Below are positions 23,185 to 32,647 of a stretch of DNA of 64,000 bases, piece by piece. Location: assembly GCA_046052145.1 (NCBI GenBank), contig JBJOMW010000002.1, positions 124,001-188,000 on the forward strand, in the 5' to 3' direction. Within the stretch, counting starts at the first letter, position 1; each line of letters starts with the position of its first letter. The DNA is from Falsiroseomonas sp046052145. Lineage in GTDB: Bacteria > Pseudomonadota > Alphaproteobacteria > Acetobacterales > Acetobacteraceae. The position numbers and the translations under genes are program-made. Below the pieces are notes generated by a model. That model saw only the letters and a program-made list of their open reading frames with translations. It was not told the origin of the DNA and made no database searches.

Positions 23185-26100
23185 TTACAGCGCCGCCTCG
23201 ATCTCCCGCCAGCGCGAGCGGGTGCGCGCGACATTGCGCGCCTTGATCGGGCCGAAGCCCTTGATGCCGGCGGCCGCCTCGGCCCAGTCGCAGAGCGCGG
23301 CATGGTTCGTGGCTGTGAGCTGCGGCAAGAACCCCTCGATCGCCGCGCGGTACTCCGCGATCAGCGCGCGTTCCATCCGCCGCTCCTCGGTCCGCCCGAA
23401 GGGATCGAGCGGGGTGAAGCGCAGCACCTTGCCATGCCGCAGCCAGCCCATGGCGCGCAGCATCCACGGCCCGAAGCGGCGTTTCGCTGGCAGGCCGGTG
23501 TTCGGGTCGGTCTTCGACAGCATTGGCGGGGCGAGGTTCAGCTCGATCCGGGCGACAGAGGAAAAATCGCGCGCCAACTGCGCCTGCCAGTCCGGCAGGC
23601 TGTGCAGGCGGGCGACCTCATACTCGTCCTTGAAGGCCATGAGGCGGTGCAACTGCGTCGCCACCGCACGCGTCAGGCGCTCCTCACCGAGCGGCGCTTC
23701 CGCTACGCGGACCTGCGCGACGAAGTCGGCATAGGCCCTGGCATAGCGCGCATCCTGGTAATCCGTGAGATCGGCGACGCAGCGCGCAACCTGCTCCTCC
23801 AGCGTCTCCGGCCGCGGAGGCTCGGCCTCCCGCCCCTCCAGCGCGGCGCGGCGGCCGAGCGCAAAGGCCGCGAGGTTCCGCTCCACCTGAGCGCCGTTGA
23901 GACGGATCGCCTGCTCGATCGCCGCGCCCGCCACGGGGATCAGCCCGCGCTGAAAAGCGAGGCCCAGCAGCCAGATGTTGAGGTGGATCGCATCGCCAAT
24001 CGCCTGCATCACCTCTGCGGAGGCATGGACGGGATGCAGCTCCCGGCACGCGGTGCGAAGGCTCGTCAGCATCGCTGCGGTGTCGTAGCGCATCGCCGTG
24101 TCGCGCACGAAGGCGGCGGTGGGCGCCAGATCGGCATTGACGATCGCAGCGCTGCGCCGAGCACCTAGCAGCGGCCGCGCATTGCGCCCATGCGCGACGA
24201 CCATGTCGGAGGCGATCAGCACATCCGCCTGGCCCGCACCGATGCGCGGATTGGGGATCGTCGCCTCCTCCGTGCCCTGGCGGCCGATGCGCAGCTGCAC
24301 ATAGACGCCGCCGCCCTTCTGCGCGAAGCCGAGCGTGTCCACGGACCGGCTCGGGCGGCCATCGATATGCGCAGCCATGGCCAGGATCGCACCGAGCGCC
24401 GTCACCCCTTGCCCGCCAATGCCGGCGACGAGGATGTTCCACGCTCGCCCATCCACCGGCTCTGGCAGGACGGGATCGGGCAAGCTGCCATCGGGCGCCA
24501 CCACACCCTTGGGCTTCGTCGGCTCCGCCCCCAGCAGCGTGACGAAGGACGGGCAGAAACCCTGCACGCAGGACAGATCCTGGTTGCAGGCGGATTGCTC
24601 GATCTTCCGCTTGCGGCCCCAGGGCGTGGCCAGCGGCTCCACCGCGATGCAGTTGGAGACGCGAGAGCATTCGCCGCAATCCTCGCAGACGCGCGGGTTG
24701 ATCACAGCGCGGCGCTCAGCCTGCGCCGCCGTGCCGCGCTTGCGCTTGCGCCGGCGTTCGGTGGCGCATTCCTGGTCATAGATCAGCGCGCTGACGCCCG
24801 GCGCCTCGCGCAGCGTTCGCTGCACCGCATCGAGCTCCGCGCGCGGATGGAAGGTGACGCCGCCGGGCACCAGCGGGTCATCGCGATGCCGGTCGGGGTC
24901 GTCCCCGACGATGGCGATACGGTCGACACCCTCGGCCCGGATCTGGGCGGCGATGCGCACGACGCCCGGATCGCCTTCCACCGCCTGGCCGCCGGTCATC
25001 GCGACGGCCGAGTTCACCAGCACCTTGTAGGTGACATTCGCCTTGGCCGCGACGGCCGCGCGCAGCGCCAGGCTGCCCGAATGCGCCCAGGTGCCGTCGC
25101 CGATATTGACGAAGACGTGCTTCTCGTCGGTGAAGGGCGCGATGCCGAGCCAGGACGCGCCCTCCCCGCCCATCTGGGTGAAGGCGGTGCTGTTGCGCTC
25201 TGGCATCTTGGTCACGAGCCAGTGGCAGCCGATGCCAGCCATGCCGCGCGAGCCCTCCGGCACGCGCGTGCTCGTGTTGTGCGGGCAGCCCGGGCAGTAG
25301 AAGGGATCGCGCGCGACCAGCGGCTCGGCGGCAGCGGCGTCCAGCGCCTCCAGCTCCTGCAGTCGGGCCGACAGCGCCTCCGTGCGTAGCGCGGCGGGCA
25401 GGCGGCGCGCGAGCGCGCGCAGGATCTGCCCGGAGTCCAACTCGCCGAGTTCGGACAGCAGCGGCGCGCCGCGCTCATCCCGCTTGCCCGTGATACGCGG
25501 GCGATCGGCCAGCGGGTACAGCGCGTCCTTCAGCTGCGGCTCCAGGAAGGCGCGGCGATCCTCGACGACCAGCACCTCCTCAAGCCCCTCTGCGAAAGCA
25601 CGTGCGCCTTCGGCATCCAGCGGCCAGGCCAGCCCCACCTTCCAGATGCGCATGCCATTGTCGCGCGCGAAGTCGGGCGAGATGCCGGCATCGGCCAGCG
25701 CCTGGCGCAGCGTCGCGAAGGCCTTGCCCCGCACCGCAATGCCGAAGCGCGCTTGCGGCGCATCCACCACCAGCCGATCCAGGCCATTGGCGCGCGCGAA
25801 GGCGATGGCGGCCGGCAGCTTCACCTGGCGCAGCCGCTTCTCCTGCGCCACCGCGGTGTCGGGGATGCGCAGATGCACCCCTTCCTGCGGCATGTCGAAG
25901 CGCGGCGCGACGGTCGCATAGGCCGCCATGTCCACGCTGAGCGTCGCGGAGGCGTCCATCGTCTCCGCGATGCATTTCATCGCCGCCCAGGTGCCGGCAA
26001 AGCGGCTGAGGGCCAGGCCCTTCACGCCGTACTCCAACACCTCCGCCACCTCGGCCGGGTCCAGCAGCGGAATCTCGAGGTCCTGGAAGCTGACCTCGCA

Positions 26101-26583
26101 GCCGGAGGTGATGGTGGAGGATTTGGCCGCCGGGTCATCACCCGACAGCGCCAGCACGCCACCCTTGGGCGAGCTGCCGGCGGAGTTGGCGTGGCGCAGC
26201 ACGTCGCCGCTGCGATCCGTACCCGGCCCCTTGCCGTACCAAATGCCGAAGACGCCCTCATGCCGCGCGCCGGGCGAAAGCGGCACCTGCTGCGTGCCCC
26301 ACACCGCCGTCGCGGCCAGATCCTCGTTCAGACCGGGGCGGAAGACGATATCGGCCGCCGTCAGCCGCGCGGCTTCCTTCAGCAGCAGCTGGTCGTAGCC
26401 GCCGATGGGCGAGCCACGATAGCCGCTGATGAAGCCGGCCGTATTCCAGCCGAGCGCCGCATCCAGCTGCCGCCGCAGCAGCGGCAGGCGCACCAGCGCC
26501 TGGATGCCGGAAAGCACCACCGGCGCACCGGCGGCATCCCACTTGTCCTCGAGCGAGGCTGCGGGCCGCTGCAGGCTGCCCAT
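23185..26583 (-). CDS. Indolepyruvate:ferredoxin oxidoreductase family protein (fused alpha and beta parts)
   Basis: A large 1132-residue, thiamine-diphosphate- and iron-sulfur-dependent 2-oxoacid:ferredoxin oxidoreductase. From the N-terminus: pyrimidine-binding region (GFISGYRGSPIGGYDQ), a middle domain, the TPP-binding part (CPGCPHNTSTRVPEGS; NIGDGTWAHSG), a ferredoxin-type cluster region (CEDCGECSRVSNC; CNQDLSCVQGFCPSF), and the gamma-type domain (NILVAGIGGQGVTALGAIL). The fusion of parts that are separate in archaea is common in proteobacteria. Start at 26583 was chosen because upstream residues do not match. It likely oxidises aryl or branched 2-oxoacids from amino-acid breakdown; the divergent Lrp gene fits that. 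Confidence 0.9.
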   Translation of the reverse strand: MGSLQRPAASLEDKWDAAGAPVVLSGIQALVRLPLLRRQLDAALGWNTAGFISGYRGSPIGGYDQLLLKEAARLTAADIVFRPGLNEDLAATAVWGTQQVPLSPGARHEGVFGIWYGKGPGTDRSGDVLRHANSAGSSPKGGVLALSGDDPAAKSSTITSGCEVSFQDLEIPLLDPAEVAEVLEYGVKGLALSRFAGTWAAMKCIAETMDASATLSVDMAAYATVAPRFDMPQEGVHLRIPDTAVAQEKRLRQVKLPAAIAFARANGLDRLVVDAPQARFGIAVRGKAFATLRQALADAGISPDFARDNGMRIWKVGLAWPLDAEGARAFAEGLEEVLVVEDRRAFLEPQLKDALYPLADRPRITGKRDERGAPLLSELGELDSGQILRALARRLPAALRTEALSARLQELEALDAAAAEPLVARDPFYCPGCPHNTSTRVPEGSRGMAGIGCHWLVTKMPERNSTAFTQMGGEGASWLGIAPFTDEKHVFVNIGDGTWAHSGSLALRAAVAAKANVTYKVLVNSAVAMTGGQAVEGDPGVVRIAAQIRAEGVDRIAIVGDDPDRHRDDPLVPGGVTFHPRAELDAVQRTLREAPGVSALIYDQECATERRRKRKRGTAAQAERRAVINPRVCEDCGECSRVSNCIAVEPLATPWGRKRKIEQSACNQDLSCVQGFCPSFVTLLGAEPTKPKGVVAPDGSLPDPVLPEPVDGRAWNILVAGIGGQGVTALGAILAMAAHIDGRPSRSVDTLGFAQKGGGVYVQLRIGRQGTEEATIPNPRIGAGQADVLIASDMVVAHGRNARPLLGARRSAAIVNADLAPTAAFVRDTAMRYDTAAMLTSLRTACRELHPVHASAEVMQAIGDAIHLNIWLLGLAFQRGLIPVAGAAIEQAIRLNGAQVERNLAAFALGRRAALEGREAEPPRPETLEEQVARCVADLTDYQDARYARAYADFVAQVRVAEAPLGEERLTRAVATQLHRLMAFKDEYEVARLHSLPDWQAQLARDFSSVARIELNLAPPMLSKTDPNTGLPAKRRFGPWMLRAMGWLRHGKVLRFTPLDPFGRTEERRMERALIAEYRAAIEGFLPQLTATNHAALCDWAEAAAGIKGFGPIKARNVARTRSRWREIEAAL

Positions 26584-26627
26584 CCGACGTCTCCCGGAAT
26601 CACTTCCCCGACTATGCGAAGGATGCG

Positions 26628-26640
26628 CTGGCCTGGCCAG
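26628..26640. promoter_or_regulatory. Palindrome in the oxidoreductase-Lrp divergent gap
   Basis: CTGGCC-T-GGCCAG is a perfect 13-bp palindrome close to the middle of the 112-bp gap between the two divergent start codons, a plausible site for the Lrp-type regulator. Lrp sites are usually looser than this, so the assignment is tentative. Confidence 0.3.
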
Positions 26641-26695
26641 AGGATGCTTCCGTAATCTGTTGTGCAGCGCCGAAAGAACGGAAGGGGATTCCGCC

Positions 26696-27151
26696 ATGGA
26701 CGCGATCGACAAGAAGATCCTGCGGGCCCTGTCGCACCAGGGCCGCCTGACCAATGCGGAACTGGCCGAGCAGGTCGGCCTGTCGCCCTCTCCCTGCTGG
26801 ACGCGGGTGAAGCGGCTGGAGCAGGGGGGCATCATCAAGGGCTATGCCGCGGTGCTGGACCAGGCGGCCCTCGGGTTGCCCGACACCGTCTTCATCGAGG
26901 TGATGATGGAGCGCCACGACGAGGCGCAGTTGCAGCGCTTCGAGGCAGCCGTGAAGGACATCCCCGAGATCCTGGAATGCCACCTCGTCACCGGCGAATA
27001 CGATTATGTGATCAAGGCCGCGGTCGGCGGCACGGCGGGCTATGAGCGGCTGCTGCGCGACAGGCTCTATCGCCTACCCGGCGTGCGCCATACCCGCACG
27101 AGCTTCGCGCTGCGCAGCCTGAAGCAGGAGATCTCCCCGGTGCCCGAGTGA
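26696..27151 (+). CDS. Lrp/AsnC-family transcriptional regulator
   Basis: A 151-residue regulator: N-terminal winged HTH (DAIDKKILRALSHQGRLTNA, then LAEQVGLSPSPCWTRVKRLE) and a C-terminal RAM ligand-binding/oligomerisation domain (LVTGEYDYVIKAAVGG; LPGVRHTRTSFALR). Such proteins form octamers and respond to amino acids. It is divergent from the indolepyruvate oxidoreductase gene, its most likely target. A strong terminator hairpin follows the stop. Confidence 0.92.
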   Translation: MDAIDKKILRALSHQGRLTNAELAEQVGLSPSPCWTRVKRLEQGGIIKGYAAVLDQAALGLPDTVFIEVMMERHDEAQLQRFEAAVKDIPEILECHLVTGEYDYVIKAAVGGTAGYERLLRDRLYRLPGVRHTRTSFALRSLKQEISPVPE

Positions 27152-27166
27152 GCCACTGCCCTTTCT

Positions 27167-27190
27167 GGCGCCGCGGCGGACCGCGGCGCC
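27167..27190. terminator. Perfect 10-bp hairpin between convergent genes
   Basis: GGCGCCGCGG and CCGCGGCGCC form a perfect 10-bp stem around a CGGA tetraloop, between the ends of the lrp gene (27151) and the minus-strand gene ending at 27202. It can serve both strands; a U-tract is absent. Confidence 0.65.
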
Positions 27191-27201
27191 ATCGCGCAGG
27201 G

Positions 27202-27771
27202 TCAGCCTGGCGGCAGGACGCGCAGCGACACCGTCTCGACGAACACCACATCCACGAGGTTGCCGGGCGAGAGCGTGCGCATGAACTGGCGCATGCGCGG
27301 GTCCTGCACCCGCACCGTGCGGCGCTCATTCTCCGGCGTGGTGAAGGTGACGGTGTTGAGACCGAGGTCGATCCCCTCGATGCGAACACGGACGCGCTTC
27401 GCCTCGCCGAAGCTGACGCCCGGCCGCGCGCCTTCCGGCGCCCGGGCCGCGACCACCGCGGTGCCCTCTGCCGCCGCGCCGTCATCGGCCCGGGCGAAGG
27501 ATGCCGCGATTGCATCGGTGACTGAGATCACGACCCGGTCGCCCGGGCGGATCTGGCCGAGGTTACGCACCTCCGGCCCGACGCGGACCGTGGCGAGGAC
27601 GCCGCTCTGCGCGCCCGCATCACCGCGCAGCAGGACCGAGCGTTCGGTCATGTTCACCGTCTCGACAATCGCGGTGCGCTCGGTGGTCGTGGCGACAACG
27701 GCAGGCTGCTGCGCGACGGCAAGGCCGGGCGCGAGACAGGCGGCGACGAGAAGGAGGCGGTAGGGGCGCAT
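27202..27771 (-). CDS. Periplasmic protein of unknown function
   Basis: A 189-residue protein with a signal peptide (RPYRLLLVAACLAPGLAVA after Met) and a beta-rich body of short repeats such as TERTAIVETVNMTERSVLLR and GPEVRNLGQIRPGDRVVI, then RVQDPRMRQFMRTLSPG. This resembles small soluble periplasmic proteins often found in acetic-acid-bacteria relatives, but no named family can be claimed. Single gene; starts at 27771. Confidence 0.75.
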   Translation of the reverse strand: MRPYRLLLVAACLAPGLAVAQQPAVVATTTERTAIVETVNMTERSVLLRGDAGAQSGVLATVRVGPEVRNLGQIRPGDRVVISVTDAIAASFARADDGAAAEGTAVVAARAPEGARPGVSFGEAKRVRVRIEGIDLGLNTVTFTTPENERRTVRVQDPRMRQFMRTLSPGNLVDVVFVETVSLRVLPPG

Positions 27772-27880
27772 GGCGGTCTCCGGTTCTGGTTATGGGCTGA
27801 AAGCGTCACAGCCCCATGCGCGCAACGCAACGCACACGGGACGCACCGCACAAGCGCGGGACGTCCCGGCCAATGCAGCC

Positions 27881-28060
27881 TCAGGGCCGGGCGATGCCAT
27901 CCACATGGTCGAAGTGGCGCTTCACCAGGAACAGCGCGAACAGCACGCCGAAGCCGAACAGGCCATAGCCGAACAGCATCAGCCCGATTTCCTCAGCAAC
28001 CGAAATCGCCGCGAGGCCGATGATCGCAAGGATCGCGCCAAAGAGAGTGAAATAGATCAT
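27881..28060 (-). CDS. Small membrane protein at the end of the cbb3 operon
   Basis: A 59-residue protein starting MIYFTLFGAILAIIG and ending HFDHVDGIARP. It has two predicted membrane segments joined by a short acidic turn (VAEEIG). Its ATG overlaps the ccoS stop as ATGA (28057-28060), so it is translated with the oxidase assembly genes. No family is recognised. Position and topology suggest an assembly or stability factor for the cbb3 oxidase, but only context supports this. Confidence 0.75.
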   Translation of the reverse strand: MIYFTLFGAILAIIGLAAISVAEEIGLMLFGYGLFGFGVLFALFLVKRHFDHVDGIARP

Positions 28061-28230
28061 GGCTTGCCTTCCTGTCGTGGCGGTTGGGGGGGCAGATCGT
28101 CGAAGAGGATGCGGCTCGCCGCCCCCTCCAGGTCATCGTACTGGCGCGATCGCAGCGTCCAGAGGAACAGTGCGAGGCCCAGCAGGCCAAGGCCCAGTGC
28201 CGCCGGCACGAGGAACACCAGCGCGTTCAT
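28057..28230 (-). CDS. ccoS: cbb3 oxidase maturation protein CcoS
   Basis: A 57-residue protein with one membrane helix (NALVFLVPAALGLGLLGLAL after Met) followed by the CcoS signature RQYDDLEGAASRILFDD. CcoS is needed for copper/haem insertion into the catalytic subunit of cbb3 oxidase. The ATG at 28230 overlaps the ccoI stop as ATGA, continuing the operon. Confidence 0.92.
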   Translation of the reverse strand: MNALVFLVPAALGLGLLGLALFLWTLRSRQYDDLEGAASRILFDDLPPQPPRQEGKP

Positions 28231-30590
28231 GCCTCGGCCTCCTGGCCTGCGCGCAGCGCGTTCAGGATCACGACGATCGAGGAGCTGGCCATCACCAGCG
28301 CCGCGATCAGCGGCGTGACGAAGCCGAGCACGGCCATCGGCACGGCGACGACATTGTAGATCAGGCTGAAGGCAATGTTCTGCCGCGCCAGCGTCTGCGC
28401 CCGCCGCGCGACGCGCACCGCCAGCGGCAGCGCCGTCAGCGCCTCCGCGCGCAGCACGATGTCAGACGCCGCCTGCGCCAGATCCGTGCCCGAGCCTGGG
28501 CTGACAGAAACATGCGCCAGGCTGAGCGCGGCGGCGTCGTTGATGCCATCGCCCACCATCAGCGGATGCCGCCCCGCGGCGCGCAGCACCTCGACCCGCG
28601 CGGCCTTCTCGGCCGGGGTCGCGCGCGCCTGCCAGGGCCCGATCCCCGTTGCCGCCGCCGCAGCCTCGACCGCGCCCGCCCCGTCACCCGAGAGCAGCTC
28701 CGTGCCGAGGCCGAGGCTGTGCAACTGCGCGACCGCCTGCCTGGCATCTGCGCGGAGCCGATCCGCGAAGCGGAAGATCACGGGCGGTTCGTCGGCGACA
28801 CAGAAGGCCAGCACCATGCCGAAGCCCGGATCCTCGGCCACGCCGCAGAAGGCAGGGCTACCGAGGCGGAGCGCGCCGCGCACCAGCCCCCTGCCCGGGA
28901 TTTCCTGTACGCCGTCCAGCACCGGCGCATCCGGGCAGGCGCGCACCAGCGCCTGTGCCAGCGGGTGGCGGCTGGCGCGCGCCATCGCCGCGGCCTCGCG
29001 CAGGATTTCGGGGTCGAGGGTCTCGTCCCCGATCAACTCCGGCCGGCCTTCGGTCAGCGTACCGGTCTTGTCGAGCAGGGCGTGATCGGCACTCGCCAAG
29101 CGCTCCAGCGCGGTCGATGAGGCGACCAGCACGCCCTTGCGGAACAGCGCGCCAACAGCCGCAACCTGCACGGCGGGCACGGCGATCGCCAGGCCGCAGG
29201 GGCAGGTGACGATCAACGCCGCGACCGCCGGCAACAGCGCCGCCTGCCACGCCACCCCCACCCAGAGCCACCAGCCGAGGAAGGTCGCCGCCGCGACGAC
29301 CAGCACGACCGGCACATAGGCCCGTGCCGCCTTATCGGCCACGGAGACGAAGCGACCGCGCCCCTGCTCCGCCTTTTCCAGCAGCCGCGCCAGCTGCGCG
29401 AGGGAGCCGTCGCGCGCGGCAGCCGTGACACGCATCACGAAGGGCTGGCCCATATTCACGGCGCCAGCCAGCAGCGCCTCGCCCGGCGTCAGCTCGCGCG
29501 GCAGGCTTTCGCCCGTGGTCGCGGAGGTGTCGAGCAGCACCGCCTCCTCCGCGATGCCGTCAAGGCGCAGCCTTTCGCCGGCGGCAACCAGCACATGATC
29601 GCCAGCCTTGACGTTCTCCGCTGGCACCTGACGTGTCGTGCCATCGGGCAGGCGGAGCGCCACAGTGCCCTCCTGCAGCGCCAGCAGCTCCGCCACCGCC
29701 TGCCGCGCGCGCCGGCGCATCGCGCGGTCCAGCACGCGGCCCGCGAGCAGCAGCGCAAGCAGCGATGTCGCGCCGTCGAACCAGGTGTAGTCGCCGTTCC
29801 GCAGCGTCTCCGACAGCGACATCAACGTGGTCATCAGCACGCCGATAGAGATGGCGAGGTCCATGTTGACCCGCCCCGCGCGGATCGCCGCCCAGGCCGA
29901 GCGATAGAAGGGCATCCCCGCCACCAGCACCGTCGGCAGGCCGATCAGCGCCGCCAGCCAGTGCATCATGTGCCGTGTCGCCGGGTCCATGTCCGTGCCG
30001 ACCCAGACGGCGATCGAGACCAGCATCACATTCATCGAGCCGAAGGCGGCGATACCAAGCGAGCGGATCAATGCGCGGCCTTCCGCATCCTCGGTCGCGC
30101 GCAGGCAGGCGGGCGACCAGGGCGCGACGCGAAAACCGAGCCGCGCGATCAGCCCCGCCAGGTCGCGTGCCCGCGCCGCATCGCCGCGCCAGGCGATGGA
30201 GAGCCGTCGTGAGGAAAGGCTCGCCCGCGCGCGCACCACATCGGGCTCGGCCGCCAGCGCCTGTTCCACCAGCCAGATACAGGCGCCGCAGGTGAGGCCG
30301 GAGACGATCAGGTCGAGCTCCATCGTCCCGCGTCCCGCCGCGCGCGCATGCGGGGCGAAGTCGGTCGTCACCACCTCCGGCGGGCGCAGCGTGCCGGAAG
30401 CGGTTGCCTGACGGCGATAGAAGGCATCGAGCCCGAGCCCGCGCACCAGCGCATGCGCGCCGGCACAGCCCGTGCAGCAGAACTCGCCCTGGCCCGGCGC
30501 CAGCGCCGCGCCGCAATGGGCACAGGCGGCACGCGAGAGCGCCGGCGTGCCCGGTGCCAGACCATCGGGAAAGCCGGCGGTGATGGTCAT
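28227..30590 (-). CDS. ccoI: Copper-transporting P1B-type ATPase CcoI/FixI
   Basis: A 787-residue copper-exporting ATPase dedicated to cbb3 assembly. The N-terminus has a Cys-rich zinc-ribbon-like segment (CAHCG ... CCTGCAG), then a heavy-metal domain (GLTCGACIWLVEQAL). The transport motif is TCPCGLAIAVP, the phosphorylated aspartate is in LLDKTGTLTEG, and the hinge is VGDGINDAAAL. The start at 30590 overlaps the ccoH stop as ATGA. It delivers copper across the inner membrane for the CuB centre. Confidence 0.95.
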   Translation of the reverse strand: MTITAGFPDGLAPGTPALSRAACAHCGAALAPGQGEFCCTGCAGAHALVRGLGLDAFYRRQATASGTLRPPEVVTTDFAPHARAAGRGTMELDLIVSGLTCGACIWLVEQALAAEPDVVRARASLSSRRLSIAWRGDAARARDLAGLIARLGFRVAPWSPACLRATEDAEGRALIRSLGIAAFGSMNVMLVSIAVWVGTDMDPATRHMMHWLAALIGLPTVLVAGMPFYRSAWAAIRAGRVNMDLAISIGVLMTTLMSLSETLRNGDYTWFDGATSLLALLLAGRVLDRAMRRRARQAVAELLALQEGTVALRLPDGTTRQVPAENVKAGDHVLVAAGERLRLDGIAEEAVLLDTSATTGESLPRELTPGEALLAGAVNMGQPFVMRVTAAARDGSLAQLARLLEKAEQGRGRFVSVADKAARAYVPVVLVVAAATFLGWWLWVGVAWQAALLPAVAALIVTCPCGLAIAVPAVQVAAVGALFRKGVLVASSTALERLASADHALLDKTGTLTEGRPELIGDETLDPEILREAAAMARASRHPLAQALVRACPDAPVLDGVQEIPGRGLVRGALRLGSPAFCGVAEDPGFGMVLAFCVADEPPVIFRFADRLRADARQAVAQLHSLGLGTELLSGDGAGAVEAAAAATGIGPWQARATPAEKAARVEVLRAAGRHPLMVGDGINDAAALSLAHVSVSPGSGTDLAQAASDIVLRAEALTALPLAVRVARRAQTLARQNIAFSLIYNVVAVPMAVLGFVTPLIAALVMASSSIVVILNALRAGQEAEA

Positions 30591-31078
30591 GGCACAACCA
30601 GGCGCTGGCGGATGTCGAGGCGCTGATCGCGCGCGCCGGTCAGCGTCAGCCGCGCCTCCCATTGCCCGGCGGCGGGAAGGTCGGCGAAGGCGATGAAGCG
30701 GCCCGGCCCGGCAGCGGCGAAATCGAGCCGCAACTCCGCCCCTTCCAGCGGGCGCAGCAGCAAGCCCTCGATCCGTCCGCCGAGCGGCAGACCATCGCGG
30801 TCGCGAACGGTGACCGTCAGCACCCGGCCATCCAGCGTGACCTGCGCAGCCCAGCCCAGCGCGTCCTGGCGCGCGGCCTCGGTCAGGACCTGATTGTAGC
30901 TGCGGCCGCGGTCATAGGATTGGCCGGTGGTCACGCCGGTGAAGGTCGAGAGCGCCGCATAGACCAGCACCAGATTGACCAGCACGACGAGCGCCATGCC
31001 ACCGACGAAGACCCAGGGGATCCAGGTGCTGCGCTGCGGATCGAAATCGGCGCGGCGCGGAAGGCGGGTCTCGCTCAT
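30587..31078 (-). CDS. ccoH: FixH/CcoH family protein
   Basis: A 163-residue protein with one N-terminal membrane helix (WIPWVFVGGMALVVLVNLVL) and a periplasmic beta-domain. The YDRGRSYNQVL segment after the helix is typical of FixH. CcoH stabilises assembly intermediates of the oxidase. The start at 31078 was chosen because the longer frame runs into ccoG. Confidence 0.9.
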   Translation of the reverse strand: MSETRLPRRADFDPQRSTWIPWVFVGGMALVVLVNLVLVYAALSTFTGVTTGQSYDRGRSYNQVLTEAARQDALGWAAQVTLDGRVLTVTVRDRDGLPLGGRIEGLLLRPLEGAELRLDFAAAGPGRFIAFADLPAAGQWEARLTLTGARDQRLDIRQRLVVP

Positions 31079-31079
31079 G

Positions 31080-32582
31080 TCAGTGCGGCCCCAGGAAGAC
31101 GCTGTCGCTGCGCGCGACCGTACGGCCACGCGCATCGAGCAGGCGGAAGGTGACAGGTGTGGATTCGCGTGTTGGCTGGCCGGGCGGCAGGGTCGCCAAG
31201 GCGCGCCACTGCGTGATGCCATCGCTGCGCGTCGTCACGCGGTAGCGGTTCGGGCCGATCGCCTCGGCCTCCTGGATCGTCAGCGTCAGCGGTGCGCGAC
31301 TTTCGAGCAGCAGCGTCAGCGCGCCCGCCTCACGCGTCTTGTTGGCGATCTTCAGCGTATAGGCATTGCGGATGCCGCCATCCGAGAGTTCGACAAACAT
31401 TGGCGCGCGGTCACGCAGGATGGCGAGCGTCACTTCCTGCCGCAGCAGCCAGGCGCCGAGCATCACCGCCATCACCGCAGCTAGCACGCCGCCATAGATG
31501 AGGGTCCGAGGACGGACGAAGCGCGGCGTGCTGCGCGCGGCCATGCCCGCCGTGGTGCGCGCGGCGCAGGGCGTCATCGCCTTGGTCGTATCCTCGGCGG
31601 CGGCGATGTTCTTCAGCGTCTCGAAGGCGATCAGGCCCTGCGGCTTGCCGAGCTTCGCCATGATGTCGTCGCAGGCATCGATGCAGAGCCCGCAGCCGAT
31701 GCATTCCAGCTGCTGGCCGTCACGGATGTCGATCCCTGTCGGGCAGACATGGACGCAGGCGTTGCAGTCCACGCAATCGCCATGGCCGGCTTCCTTCAGC
31801 TTGCCCCGCGGCTCCCCGCGCCAGGCGCGGTAGGAGACGACGAGCGAGCTTTCATCCAGCATCGCGGCCTGGAAGCGCGGCCAGGGGCACATATAGGTGC
31901 AGACCTGCTCACGCGCCCAACCGGCCAGGAGGTAGGTGGAGAAGGTGAAGAGGCCGAAGAAGACATAGACCTCAAGGCTCGCCGCGCCGGTGAACAGCTC
32001 GACCAGGACCGTCGGTGCATCCTGGAAATACATGATCCAGGCACCGCCCGTCGCTGCGGCGATCACGACCCAGGCGGCATGCGTCAGCGCCTTCTTGCGC
32101 CACTTCGCGGCACTCCAGGGCGCCTTGTCGAGCTTGATCCGCTCATTGCGGTCGCCCTGGATCAGGCGTTCCACCCACATGAACAGATCGGTCCAGACCG
32201 TCTGCGGGCAGGCAAAGCCGCACCAGACGCGGCCGAACAGGCTGGTCGCCGCGAAGAGCCCGATGGCGCCGAGCACCAGCAGGCCGGTCAGGAAGTAGAC
32301 CTCCTGCGGCCAGATCTCGAAGAAGAAGAAATACAGCCGGCCATTGGCGATATCGACGAGCACGGCCTGCGAAGGATGGTCAGGCCCGCGATCCCAGCGG
32401 ATCCAGGGCACGAGGTAGTAGAGCGCAAGGCAGAGGATCAGCACCGCCCATTTGGTGCGCCGAACCGTGCCGGACACTGCCTTCGGATAGACCTTCTGGC
32501 GGTTCGCATAAAGCGGCTGGTCAGCCGCGGGAACGCCGGCGCCCATGGGCTTCAGCCTCTCCTTCGCGGTGACCTGGTTCAT
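31080..32582 (-). CDS. ccoG: Cytochrome c oxidase accessory protein CcoG/FixG
   Basis: A 500-residue membrane iron-sulfur protein, thought to reduce copper for insertion into cbb3 oxidase. Cytoplasmic cluster motifs are CVDCNACVHVCP and CIGCGLCIDACDD; further conserved cysteines are in CGFACPQTVW and CTYMCPWPRF, all typical of FixG. Several membrane helices precede and follow the ferredoxin domain, and the C-terminus is an Ig-like periplasmic domain. Two bases separate it from ccoH. Confidence 0.94.
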   Translation of the reverse strand: MNQVTAKERLKPMGAGVPAADQPLYANRQKVYPKAVSGTVRRTKWAVLILCLALYYLVPWIRWDRGPDHPSQAVLVDIANGRLYFFFFEIWPQEVYFLTGLLVLGAIGLFAATSLFGRVWCGFACPQTVWTDLFMWVERLIQGDRNERIKLDKAPWSAAKWRKKALTHAAWVVIAAATGGAWIMYFQDAPTVLVELFTGAASLEVYVFFGLFTFSTYLLAGWAREQVCTYMCPWPRFQAAMLDESSLVVSYRAWRGEPRGKLKEAGHGDCVDCNACVHVCPTGIDIRDGQQLECIGCGLCIDACDDIMAKLGKPQGLIAFETLKNIAAAEDTTKAMTPCAARTTAGMAARSTPRFVRPRTLIYGGVLAAVMAVMLGAWLLRQEVTLAILRDRAPMFVELSDGGIRNAYTLKIANKTREAGALTLLLESRAPLTLTIQEAEAIGPNRYRVTTRSDGITQWRALATLPPGQPTRESTPVTFRLLDARGRTVARSDSVFLGPH

Positions 32583-32647
32583 CTGCGCGGTCTCCCCAGA
32601 CCGATGCGGTCATGCGGGAAGGAGATGCCTCCACCCCACAACGCCCG

